This document shows positions 7,456 to 14,952 of a stretch of DNA of 21,373 nucleotides, piece by piece. How positions within the stretch are numbered: position 1 is the stretch's first letter; every line of letters begins with the position of its first letter. Location of the stretch: contig CAZAIO010000039.1 in assembly GCA_964485235.1 (NCBI GenBank), positions 1-21,373 on the forward strand. The letters run 5' to 3'. The position numbers were made by a program, and so were the translations under genes. The DNA is from CAZAIO01 sp964485235. GTDB taxonomy: Bacteria; Chloroflexota; Dehalococcoidia; GIF9; UBA5629. The notes under the pieces were generated by a model. The model saw only the letters and a list, made by a program, of their open reading frames with translations. It did not search any database and was not told the origin of the DNA.

Positions 7456-7473
7456 ACCGGCAATAATACCGGT
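7456..7473. repeat. Inverted repeat in the divergent intergenic region
   Basis: ACCGG-CAATAATA-CCGGT between the divergent lipoprotein and first MFS genes. Its position about 85 bp before the MFS start would suit an operator. No regulator gene is adjacent. Confidence 0.25.
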
Positions 7474-7559
7474 TACTAACACATACGATTCTACTTGGTG
7501 AAAGCCAGATATGATATACTAGGTCAACTTTTGTCCTTTATACCGGCATAATCGTCAAA

Positions 7560-8759
7560 ATGATAAAGATTTCTTTTCGAAGGTCAGTGTTCATCACCAT
7601 CGTGATTATGTCTATCGCGTTTTCCCTTATGATGTCAATGGGACTGGTCTCTGCGCTTCTTGTCAATATTTCCAGTGACCTGAATACCACGGTTGCTGCG
7701 GTAGGACAGCTTCTTACCGCCTCGGCAATAATCTCTGCCATCGGTGCTCCAATGGTCGGACCGCTTTCCGATAGAATTGGACGGAAACGCTTATTAACGA
7801 TCGGTCTTACTATTACAGGTATCGCTTTTCTCGGCTATAGCATCAGTACAAGCTTTGCCATGCTTGTGGGGTTCAGCCTGCTCGTAGGTACCGGCTCTTC
7901 AGCTGTATTCCCGAACACACTGGCAAGTATCGGTGACTACTTTCCATCTGAAAGACGTGGAAGGATCATGGGCATAATGATGCTTGGTGTCACCGCGGCG
8001 ATCGTGGGAGGAATACCGCTGGGAGCGTTTATCGCGGGCAAGTTCGGATGGCAGTTGAGCTTCCTTGCCCTGGGCATTTTCATCATCATTGCAGCAATCA
8101 GTGTCTTTGTAATATTCCCGCCGATCGCGCAATCCTCCACACAAGTGAATGCATCATATCTTTCCAAGATTTGGAGGATTTTGCGAAAAAAACGCCTGCT
8201 CTATCTCCTGTCTACAAATGTACTAATGGAAGGAGCAGGCCAGATCATTGAAATCTATCTGGTCGCCTTCATAATGCTAAGCTACTCCTTGAATATCGAA
8301 CAGGTAGCGCCGCTTATTTCTCTTATTGCGATCGGACAGTTTGCCGGCGCATTAATAGGAGGCCAGCTTGCCGACCGGTTCAACAGGACCGTTATTTGTA
8401 CAATTACACAGACGGCAACGGGGCTTATCGCGCTCGTTCTCATGCTCTATACTCAGCATATCTGGCTCACGGTCCTGCTCGGTGCACTTTTAAAATTCAC
8501 TTTTGGCAGCAACCGCCCTACGTTCTACGCGCTTATCGTTTCTATATCAGAGCATGAGCGCGGCACTGTTACGGGAATTTCAGATACCTCCACGCACCTG
8601 GGCAGGATGCTCGGCTCAATGGGAGGGGGTCTTATCGTGGCGTATTTAGGTTACCAGTTTCTGGGTATTGCAAGCTTTGTGATCAGCCTCATTGCCGGGA
8701 GCATGCTATTGTATATGATCCGTTCTCCACATATACCCTGGCTTAATATCGAGGAATAA
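7560..8759 (+). CDS. Major facilitator superfamily transporter (first paralogue)
   Basis: The 399-aa product has about 12 hydrophobic segments and the MFS motif A loop GPLSDRIGRKR (67-77) between helices 2 and 3. The family drives solutes across the cytoplasmic membrane by proton exchange; this branch resembles drug:H+ antiporters of the AraJ/YdhP type, but the substrate is unknown. No SD precedes ATG 7560. A TATACT box at 7515-7520 is a possible -10, though no good -35 pairs with it. It is a clear paralogue of the gene at 8900: both share VGQL-T-SAI, GPLSDR-GRKR, IGDYFPxER and the helix 7 segment (LSTNVLMEG here, LAANVLMVS there), so a tandem duplication followed by divergence is likely. Confidence 0.9.
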   Translation: MIKISFRRSVFITIVIMSIAFSLMMSMGLVSALLVNISSDLNTTVAAVGQLLTASAIISAIGAPMVGPLSDRIGRKRLLTIGLTITGIAFLGYSISTSFAMLVGFSLLVGTGSSAVFPNTLASIGDYFPSERRGRIMGIMMLGVTAAIVGGIPLGAFIAGKFGWQLSFLALGIFIIIAAISVFVIFPPIAQSSTQVNASYLSKIWRILRKKRLLYLLSTNVLMEGAGQIIEIYLVAFIMLSYSLNIEQVAPLISLIAIGQFAGALIGGQLADRFNRTVICTITQTATGLIALVLMLYTQHIWLTVLLGALLKFTFGSNRPTFYALIVSISEHERGTVTGISDTSTHLGRMLGSMGGGLIVAYLGYQFLGIASFVISLIAGSMLLYMIRSPHIPWLNIEE

Positions 8760-8858
8760 TACTTTATATTCAATGATAAGCATTAAAAAACTATCGGTCT
8801 ATATCGATATCGTTTATTAAAAAATATTGAGTAACAAATCAATTCGGATATGCACTAT

Positions 8859-8872
8859 TATAATCGTATAAT
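8859..8872 (+). promoter_or_regulatory. Two overlapping -10 boxes before the second MFS gene
   Basis: Perfect TATAAT at 8859-8864 and again at 8867-8872 in an AT-rich gap. The only -35-like partner is weak (TTCGGA 8843-8848, 18 bp before the second box). Transcription from the second box would leave a leader of about 20 nt without SD. Confidence 0.4.
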
Positions 8873-8899
8873 ATCCCTGTTTACCGTTCGGCAAGTCCT

Positions 8900-10090
8900 A
8901 TGACAAAGCGCAGATCAATAGTTGTGGTAGGTGTGCTCACGCTGTGCATGTTTTTCACGGGGATGGTAATTATACTTATTGCAGCACTCCTCGTCGATAT
9001 CTCCAAAGACCTGGATACGCCGGTTGCAGTCGTAGGGCAACTCGTCACAATATCGGCAATACTATCGGGTACACTCTCTCCTATAATCGGACCTCTATCC
9101 GACCGGTTGGGACGTAAACGAATGGTAATTCTCGGGCTCGCCATCATCGGCATCTCATTTATGGGATACGGTATCAGCCAGGAATTTTCGACCCTGATAA
9201 TGTTTACCGTACTTCAGGGGGTGGGGCTTTCAATATCATATCCAAACGTTCTTGCCTGCATCGGCGACTACTTTCCTGCAGAACGACAGGGAAAAGCCAT
9301 GGCAGTTATTAACCTGGGACCGCCGCTGACAGCCGTTGCCGGCGTACCGCTCGCAGCGATCCTTACCGAAAATTTAGGCTGGCATACGACCTTCCTCTAT
9401 CTGGGTATAAGTATGCTGGTAACGACATTTCTGGTTGTCATCTCTCTCCCCACTTTACATCCTGCCCGTTCAGCGCAGAGTATCTCGTACCTGTCCAAAT
9501 TACGCGAGGTTGTACAACAGAAAAACGTTCTTCTTATACTTGCAGCGAATGTTTTAATGGTGAGCACATATCAGGTTATCGAGGTCTATCTGGTTGCTTT
9601 TCTGATGGTAAGCTATTCTTTGAATATCGGCCAGGTTGCTCCCTTGATTTCATTGATGTCAATCGCCCAGTTTGTCGGTACTCTCGCAGGCGGACAGATC
9701 GCCGACCGGTTCAGCAAAATAAAAACCTGCACCGTAACCATCATTTTATGCGGGATCTCCGGACTTTTTTTGTTTCTTTATCCGGAGTATATCTGGCTTT
9801 CCCTTGTCCTCGGTTCGTTTTTCAGGGGTATATACTCGATCAACCGTCCTGTCTATTTCACCCTCATGATATCGATATCGCCGAAAGCCCGCGGCACGAT
9901 AATGGGCTTCTCCACAACTTCAGTACAAATCGGCAGGTCCCTTGGCGCTATGCTCGGGGGACTGATGGTAGGATACTTCAGTTATCGTTATATAGGCGTC
10001 CTCAGCTTTTCATTCAGCATTATCGCCCTGAGCGTACTGACTTATATAAACCGGGCGTCGCATCTTTTCGAATCAACAAAGGAGGACTGA
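8900..10090 (+). CDS. Major facilitator superfamily transporter (second paralogue)
   Basis: A 396-aa, 12-helix MFS transporter with motif A GPLSDRLGRKR (64-74). It is roughly half identical by eye to the neighbour at 7560, strongest in the N-terminal half and in SYSLNI-QVAPLISL of helix 8. Substrate unknown; a drug or metabolite efflux role is the usual assumption for this branch. It has its own promoter-like region in the 140-bp gap, so the paralogues may be separately expressed. ATG 8900 has no SD. It converges on the nuclease gene, with a TCCGG/CCGGA hairpin (10098-10116) between the two stops. Confidence 0.9.
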   Translation: MTKRRSIVVVGVLTLCMFFTGMVIILIAALLVDISKDLDTPVAVVGQLVTISAILSGTLSPIIGPLSDRLGRKRMVILGLAIIGISFMGYGISQEFSTLIMFTVLQGVGLSISYPNVLACIGDYFPAERQGKAMAVINLGPPLTAVAGVPLAAILTENLGWHTTFLYLGISMLVTTFLVVISLPTLHPARSAQSISYLSKLREVVQQKNVLLILAANVLMVSTYQVIEVYLVAFLMVSYSLNIGQVAPLISLMSIAQFVGTLAGGQIADRFSKIKTCTVTIILCGISGLFLFLYPEYIWLSLVLGSFFRGIYSINRPVYFTLMISISPKARGTIMGFSTTSVQIGRSLGAMLGGLMVGYFSYRYIGVLSFSFSIIALSVLTYINRASHLFESTKED

Positions 10091-10097
10091 ACACTGC

Positions 10098-10116
10098 TCC
10101 GGCACATATGTCCGGA
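10098..10116. repeat. Near-perfect inverted repeat between convergent genes
   Basis: TCCGGCACATATGTCCGGA, with TCCGG/CCGGA arms around ACATATGT. It sits between the stops of the MFS gene and the nuclease gene. It lacks T-tracts on either side, so a terminator role is uncertain. Confidence 0.35.
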
Positions 10117-10124
10117 CGGATGTT

Positions 10125-10748
10125 TCAGGAGACCTCAACACGTTCCGGACACTCCTGTCTATGTATGTCACAGAAGCGGCAGTTTTGCACTTCCGGCACC
10201 TTAAGAGGAGGATCGGGTGAAGCCAGTACACCGATAAAATAGCTCACATTTTCTCCGAATGAACCTTCGATCGCAGCCGAAGGTATTTCAACCCGGTTAT
10301 CTTTATAGTAGACCATACCATCGAAAGTAAAACCGGCCCATTCCGGCTTTGCGCGCGGCAGAAAATACATATAGAGCATTACCTGCACATGATGTGACTG
10401 TGACTGTTGTCCCGTTTTGGCATCATAGATAATTCCGTGCCTGCTGTCCGTACGTTCCACAAGGTCGGGGATACCCGCAACAATAACGCCGTCAGGTGTC
10501 TTGAATTTGAAGCTGTTCTGCCGTTCCAGGAACAGCGTGCCTCCTGCATTCTGACGTTCAATACGCAGGGTTCTCAGCAATTTTGTATGTTCTATCTGCC
10601 ATGTTGCAGCGTCGAAGTCGGACGGTATTCTCTCATAATATTCATAGTTCGCTTTTAACCAGAGCGCCCATTCACAGGTCATCTCGCCCGTCATCAACCT
10701 CGGCAGCCATGTCACCCAGATATATACGCCATCCCGTTTTTGCTTCAT
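10125..10748 (-). CDS. Solitary Cas4/RecB-like PD-(D/E)XK nuclease with Fe-S cysteines
   Basis: The 207-aa product has the RecB-family nuclease core: GIPDLVE (Asp95), IIYDAKTG (Asp109, Lys111) and Q-x3-Y (Gln122, Tyr126). Four cysteines, Cys25 near the N-terminus plus C-x2-C-x6-C at 190, 193 and 200, match the split [4Fe-4S] arrangement of Cas4 and the AddB nuclease domain. Enzymes of this kind cut or resect DNA ends. No CRISPR array, cas gene or helicase is in the window, so it is a stand-alone member, probably in repair or mobile-element processing. ATG 10748 has AGGA seven bases upstream, and an extended -10 (TGTTATAAT) lies just ahead. An inverted repeat TAACAT/ATGTTA (10776-10793) overlaps that promoter. 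Confidence 0.82.
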   Translation of the reverse strand: MKQKRDGVYIWVTWLPRLMTGEMTCEWALWLKANYEYYERIPSDFDAATWQIEHTKLLRTLRIERQNAGGTLFLERQNSFKFKTPDGVIVAGIPDLVERTDSRHGIIYDAKTGQQSQSHHVQVMLYMYFLPRAKPEWAGFTFDGMVYYKDNRVEIPSAAIEGSFGENVSYFIGVLASPDPPLKVPEVQNCRFCDIHRQECPERVEVS

Positions 10749-10771
10749 ACTATCGTCCTATAAGATGGTCT

Positions 10772-10793
10772 ATTATAACATGTTCAGATGTTA
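10772..10793 (-). promoter_or_regulatory. Extended -10 promoter with overlapping dyad (nuclease gene)
   Basis: TG-T-TATAAT on the minus strand (10780-10772) predicts a start near 10765 and a leader of about 17 nt. An inverted repeat TAACAT-N6-ATGTTA (10776-10793) overlaps the -10 and its upstream flank, suitable for repressor binding. The -35 is poor. Confidence 0.45.
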
Positions 10794-10912
10794 AATAAAG
10801 ATTGTGCTTCATTAAATAATATAGATTTTATCCAGGCAATAACTACCATACCTCAATGTATGCTCTTATACACGGCTACCAGTATACTCGGAAAAAGTAC
10901 CGGAAAAAGTTA

Positions 10913-10942
10913 TTGCGATTACCGTTAATTTCATGATATTAT
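10913..10942 (+). promoter_or_regulatory. Candidate promoter of the Fic-family gene
   Basis: TTGCGA (10913-10918) and TATTAT (10937-10942) with 18-bp spacing, about 55 bp before ATG 10998. Confidence 0.4.
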
Positions 10943-10997
10943 TAAACATTAAGGCTTTTTCATTTAATACTGATTGCTTTACGTGTGAACTTCTCGC

Positions 10998-12137
10998 ATG
11001 AATATCAATCTATTTAAAAAGAGTCCTGCAGGAAGGCTGGTCTATGCCCCGGGCGGTTACTGGGCATTTGTTCCACACCCTCTTCCACCCCGGTTCGAAT
11101 GGGACGATAGGCTGGTGACTCTTCTCTCACAGGCCGACCTTGCCGTGGGCAGGCTTTCCGGCCTTATCGAGGCAATGCCGGACCCCGACAGGCTTATCCA
11201 CCCCTTTATAAGAAGAGAGGCTCTGCTTTCCACGCGTATTAACAGCACACGGTTATCGCTTTCAGACCTGCTCCGCTATGAAATTACAGGCGCCGAAAAA
11301 CAACCTCATGTGGAGGAAACCTACAATTACGTGCGTGCGATGGAATACGGCCTGAATTACCTGGACGAGATGCCGTTGAACCTCAGGTTTCTCCGTGAAT
11401 TGCACGGGATACTTATGAACGGGTCCCATACGGAATACATACGCCCGGGAGAGTTCCGCAATACGCAGGTCTGGAACGGTCCGCCGGGCTGTACTCTCGA
11501 ACAGGCAATTTTTGTGCCGCCGCCGGTACAGGAAATGTATGAATGCCTCAATCAGCTGGAAACCTTTCTTAACTCCGCTATTCACTTGCCCTATCTGGTC
11601 CAGGCGGCACTTGTGCATTACCAGCTTGAGTCTATCCGCCCCTTTTATAAGGGCAACGGACGTATAGGCCGCCTGCTCATTATTCTCATCCTGCATATGA
11701 AAGGGGTCCTGACGCGACCTCTGCTCTACATGAGCGCTTACCTTGAACAAAACCGCGAAGAGTATTTTACTTATCTCCTTGAAGTCAGCCGTAAGGGAAA
11801 CTGGAAACAGTGGATCAGCTTCTTTTTGCAGGGTGTGATCAACCAGGCAGACGATACGATCCAGCGTTCACATCTGTTAATGAGACTTCACCAGGACTGC
11901 CGGAAGTTAGTTCTGGACAAGTACCGCTCCCCGATACTCGGGCAGGTAATCGACCTTGTTTTCATGCAACCGATCGTGACGGTGAAAAGCGTTCAGGAGC
12001 ACCTGAGTGTAACGTTTCCCGCCGCTAATAAAGCAATTCAAATCCTGGTCACTGAACAGATATTGGCCGAGATTACCGGCAGAAAACGAAATAAAGTTTA
12101 TGCCGCGAAAGATGTTCTTACTATACTTGAAGACTAG
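10998..12137 (+). CDS. Fic-family protein with degenerate active site and C-terminal winged helix
   Basis: Full-length (379 aa): Fic N-terminal domain (about 35-100), Fic core (about 130-235) and a winged-helix-like C-terminus (310-379). Active Fic enzymes transfer AMP or related groups using HPFxD/EGNGRxxR. Here the loop reads IRPFYKGNGRIGR: the catalytic His is Arg214 (codon CGC at 11637-11639) and the acidic metal residue is Lys218, while GNGRIGR is intact. The inhibitory helix, normally SxxIEG, reads STRINS, so its Glu is Asn82. The flap (PGEFRNTQVW, 150-159) is kept. Loss of both catalytic and inhibitory residues in an otherwise intact frame points to a pseudoenzyme, perhaps acting through its DNA-binding C-terminus. 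No antitoxin partner is adjacent. No SD precedes the ATG. Confidence 0.88.
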   Translation: MNINLFKKSPAGRLVYAPGGYWAFVPHPLPPRFEWDDRLVTLLSQADLAVGRLSGLIEAMPDPDRLIHPFIRREALLSTRINSTRLSLSDLLRYEITGAEKQPHVEETYNYVRAMEYGLNYLDEMPLNLRFLRELHGILMNGSHTEYIRPGEFRNTQVWNGPPGCTLEQAIFVPPPVQEMYECLNQLETFLNSAIHLPYLVQAALVHYQLESIRPFYKGNGRIGRLLIILILHMKGVLTRPLLYMSAYLEQNREEYFTYLLEVSRKGNWKQWISFFLQGVINQADDTIQRSHLLMRLHQDCRKLVLDKYRSPILGQVIDLVFMQPIVTVKSVQEHLSVTFPAANKAIQILVTEQILAEITGRKRNKVYAAKDVLTILED

Positions 12138-12190
12138 CCGTCTGCGTACAAGAGCTATCGCTTTTACCCACAAACAACCTGTTAGACCGC

Positions 12191-12790
12191 CTAGTTGAAT
12201 TTATTCATCGCAGCAGTAATACCCTCAGCAAGGATACATTCGACTGCCTCTGACGCCCTGATAACCGCCGGTTCGATAAGCCGTACTTCTTCCGGTGTGA
12301 AATCGCCGAGCACATAGTTGATCACAGCATCCTCATCTATATATGCTTTCTGCTCTCCGGGAGGTCTTCCGATGCCGACTTTGACGCGGCAGAAGTCCTG
12401 ACTTCCTGTATCTGCGATGATAGATTTCAGCCCGTTATGCCCGCCCGAACCGCCGTTCTGGCGGACACGCACCTTACCGGTCGGAAGGTCGAGGTCATCG
12501 CATATTATTATCAGGTCTTCCACGGAAACACGATATTTCTGCATCAACCCTTTCACCGCTACGCCGCTGCAATTGACAAATGTTTGCGGCCTCGCAAGGA
12601 CCACGTTAACCCCTGCTATTGTTCCCCCTCCCACTTTCGACTGGCACTGGCTCCGCTTGATCTGTATCCCGCTCTTTTTCGCCACAAGTTCGATGCATCG
12701 AAATCCTGCATTATGGCGGTTATGCGCATATTTCTTGCCCGGATTGCCCAGGCCGATGATCAACTTCATTTGTTTCATATATGTTGTCAT
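12191..12790 (-). CDS. pth: Peptidyl-tRNA hydrolase
   Basis: Hydrolyses peptidyl-tRNA that drops off ribosomes, recycling tRNA in the cytosol. The 199-aa product has GLGNPGKKYAHNRHNAGF with catalytic His26, PQTFVNCSG (68-76), CDDLDLPTG with Asp98, and the GGSGGHNGLKS tRNA-contact loop, all expected for bacterial Pth. ATG 12790 overlaps the ligA stop as ATGA; in-frame ATGs at 12778 and 12769 (MKLIIGLGNPG, the usual family N-terminus) are alternatives, and no SD clearly decides. It is co-transcribed with ligA and converges with the Fic gene 53 bp away. Confidence 0.95.
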   Translation of the reverse strand: MTTYMKQMKLIIGLGNPGKKYAHNRHNAGFRCIELVAKKSGIQIKRSQCQSKVGGGTIAGVNVVLARPQTFVNCSGVAVKGLMQKYRVSVEDLIIICDDLDLPTGKVRVRQNGGSGGHNGLKSIIADTGSQDFCRVKVGIGRPPGEQKAYIDEDAVINYVLGDFTPEEVRLIEPAVIRASEAVECILAEGITAAMNKFN

Positions 12791-14799
12791 TTCCTTTTTT
12801 CAACTTCATTTAACATGCTCAGGAACTCACCTTCGTCGAGTTGCCGTATGCCGAGCGCCTGTGCACGCGCCAGTTTTGAACCGGGGTCCGCTCCTGCAAC
12901 CAGGTAGTTCGTTTTTTTAGTCACATCGGAGGCAGCTTTGCCTCCCAGCTCTCTCACCTTCGCCTCGGCTTCCTGCCGGGTGAACGCCTCCAGCTTGCCG
13001 GTTATGACAAACTCCTGGCCCTTCAGCGGTAGAGCCTTCTCCTGCGTGGCGACGGTTTCCAGCTTCACACCCGCCTCGTTAAGTCTTTCGATAATGCGCA
13101 GGTTCTGCTCCTGGCGAAAGAACGCCATTAAACTATCGGCAATCTTGGGCCCTATCGACGGTATTGCCATAAGCTGCTCCCGTGAAGCCTTCATAAGCGC
13201 GTCCACACTGTGAAAATGCCCCACCAACAGTTCGGCGGTCTCGTAACCTATCTGCGGAATACCGAGCGCGAAGATAACCCGCGTGAGCGAACGGTCCTTA
13301 CTTGCCTCGATAGAGCCGAGTATATTGGAAACACTTTTATCCGCCATCTTTTCCAGAGTCAGCAATTTTTCCCGCTCCAGAAAATAGAGGTCGCTCGCAT
13401 CTTTCACCAGTCCCGCCCGGAATAGTGCTGTGCTTACTTTGTCGCCGATACCTTCGATGTCCATGGCGCCCCTGCTTACGAAATGCTTGATCTTCTCCAG
13501 AGCCTGGGCGGGACATGCTATATTGGTACAGCGGTGCATTGCTTCGCCCTCCGGCTTGATTACTTCGGCACCGCATACCGGGCACGTTGCAGGCATATGA
13601 AAGACCGCTTCATTACCGGTACGCCGGCTTGTAACAGGGCCGACTATTTCCGGTATCACATCACCGGCACGCTGGACTATAACCCAGTCACCCGGACGGA
13701 TGTCCTTGCGGTGGATGTCCTCCTCGTTATGAAGCGCTGCCTGCTTGATGGTTACACCTCCCACCCTGACCGGCTCGAGGACCGCATACGGATTGAGGCT
13801 GCCGGTGCGACCTACGTTGATCTCTATGGACTTAAGCCGGGTAATTTCCTGTATAGCCTGGAATTTATATGCAATAGCCCAGCGCGGCTCACGGCCCACA
13901 AAGCCAAGCTCGTTCTGATAGGCAATGGAATTGATCTTTATAACAAGACCGTCGATATCGTAGGGCAGCGTTTCCCTCTTTTCTACCCAGGTTTTATATA
14001 CGGATATTACTTTTTCAATCGTCGAAACGCGTTCGTTATTGGGGTTTATCCTGAAGCCGAGCGACTTGAGGTATTCCATCGTTTCCCAGTGCGTATCGGG
14101 GACCGGCCTGCCTTCCGCCCACCCCAGTGCATAGATATAAATGTCCAGCGGACGCCGGGCTGTTATCCTGGAATCGAGCTGCCGCAAAGAGCCGGCAGCG
14201 GCATTTCTGGGGTTGGCAAAGAGCGACTGGCCTTCGCGGGAACGCTCATCATTCAGCTTTTTAAACCCTTTTTTCGACAGGTATACCTCGCCCCTCACCT
14301 CAAAACGGGGAGGAGCATCACCGGGTACCGAAAGCGGTACGCTGTTAATGGTCCTCAGATTCTGCGTTATATTTTCGCCACGATACCCGTCGCCTCTGGT
14401 TGCACCTACCCGGAGCATACCATCCTCATAGGTCAGCGCCACAGCCAGGCCGTCGAACTTGGGCTCGCACACGAAATCGAAATCGCTCCGCCCGAGAAGA
14501 TTGGACGCCCTGCGGTGCCACGCGGTCAGGTCATCATCGGAAAAAGCGTTCGCGAGGCTTAAGAGCGGGTACGGATGGTCCACGACACCGAACGCCGCTA
14601 CAGGTTCTGCGCCGACGCGCTGCGTGGGAGAATCCGGGGTGACAAGGTCAGGGCGCTCTTCCTCAAGTTTCTTTAATTCGAGCATAAGCCGGTCATACTC
14701 TGAGTCGCTTATCTCGGGGCTATCCAGAACGTAGTAGCGGTGATTGTGGTAGTTGATCTGCTTGCGCAGGTCTTTGATTTTCTGTTCTATTTCAGACAT
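12787..14799 (-). CDS. ligA: NAD-dependent DNA ligase
   Basis: Seals nicks in replication and repair using NAD+. The 670-aa length is typical. Visible domains: Ia domain (1-70, YHNHRYYVLDSP), adenylation domain with CEPKFDG (AMP-accepting Lys114), OB fold, four-cysteine zinc finger (Cys406, 409, 424, 429), helix-hairpin-helix repeats (about 445-575) and C-terminal BRCT (590-670, FVITGKLEAFTRQEAE). No residue expected for activity is missing. ATG 14799 lacks an SD; a TATACT box at 14828-14823 would leave only about 16 nt of leader. Overlaps pth by 4 nt. Confidence 0.97.
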   Translation of the reverse strand: MSEIEQKIKDLRKQINYHNHRYYVLDSPEISDSEYDRLMLELKKLEEERPDLVTPDSPTQRVGAEPVAAFGVVDHPYPLLSLANAFSDDDLTAWHRRASNLLGRSDFDFVCEPKFDGLAVALTYEDGMLRVGATRGDGYRGENITQNLRTINSVPLSVPGDAPPRFEVRGEVYLSKKGFKKLNDERSREGQSLFANPRNAAAGSLRQLDSRITARRPLDIYIYALGWAEGRPVPDTHWETMEYLKSLGFRINPNNERVSTIEKVISVYKTWVEKRETLPYDIDGLVIKINSIAYQNELGFVGREPRWAIAYKFQAIQEITRLKSIEINVGRTGSLNPYAVLEPVRVGGVTIKQAALHNEEDIHRKDIRPGDWVIVQRAGDVIPEIVGPVTSRRTGNEAVFHMPATCPVCGAEVIKPEGEAMHRCTNIACPAQALEKIKHFVSRGAMDIEGIGDKVSTALFRAGLVKDASDLYFLEREKLLTLEKMADKSVSNILGSIEASKDRSLTRVIFALGIPQIGYETAELLVGHFHSVDALMKASREQLMAIPSIGPKIADSLMAFFRQEQNLRIIERLNEAGVKLETVATQEKALPLKGQEFVITGKLEAFTRQEAEAKVRELGGKAASDVTKKTNYLVAGADPGSKLARAQALGIRQLDEGEFLSMLNEVEKRK

Positions 14800-14904
14800 G
14801 GCGGTTATCCGCTATTTACCCTAGTATATCATGTTACACAGCGACCATGCAGGTATTTTTTATCCGCCTGTACCTTCGATTATGCTCCTGTAAATACCGT
14901 AACC

Positions 14905-14933
14905 TGAACAATGCTACGACCTTGTACTATAAT
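14905..14933 (+). promoter_or_regulatory. Promoter of the ABC-F gene
   Basis: TGAACA (14905-14910) and TATAAT (14928-14933), 17-bp spacing. A start near 14941 puts the ATG at 14953 about 12 nt away and excludes the upstream in-frame ATG at 14911. Confidence 0.55.
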
Positions 14934-14952
14934 TATATATCGTGTATTTATC

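Noticed and set aside
10772..10793. LexA box at the nuclease promoter
   Set aside because: It contains GAACATGTTA, but the half-sites are two bases apart, not four, so it does not fit GAAC-N4-GTTC.
13483..14562. Open plus-strand frame of 359 codons
   Set aside because: Exact antisense of ligA; long only because of codon bias in the real gene.
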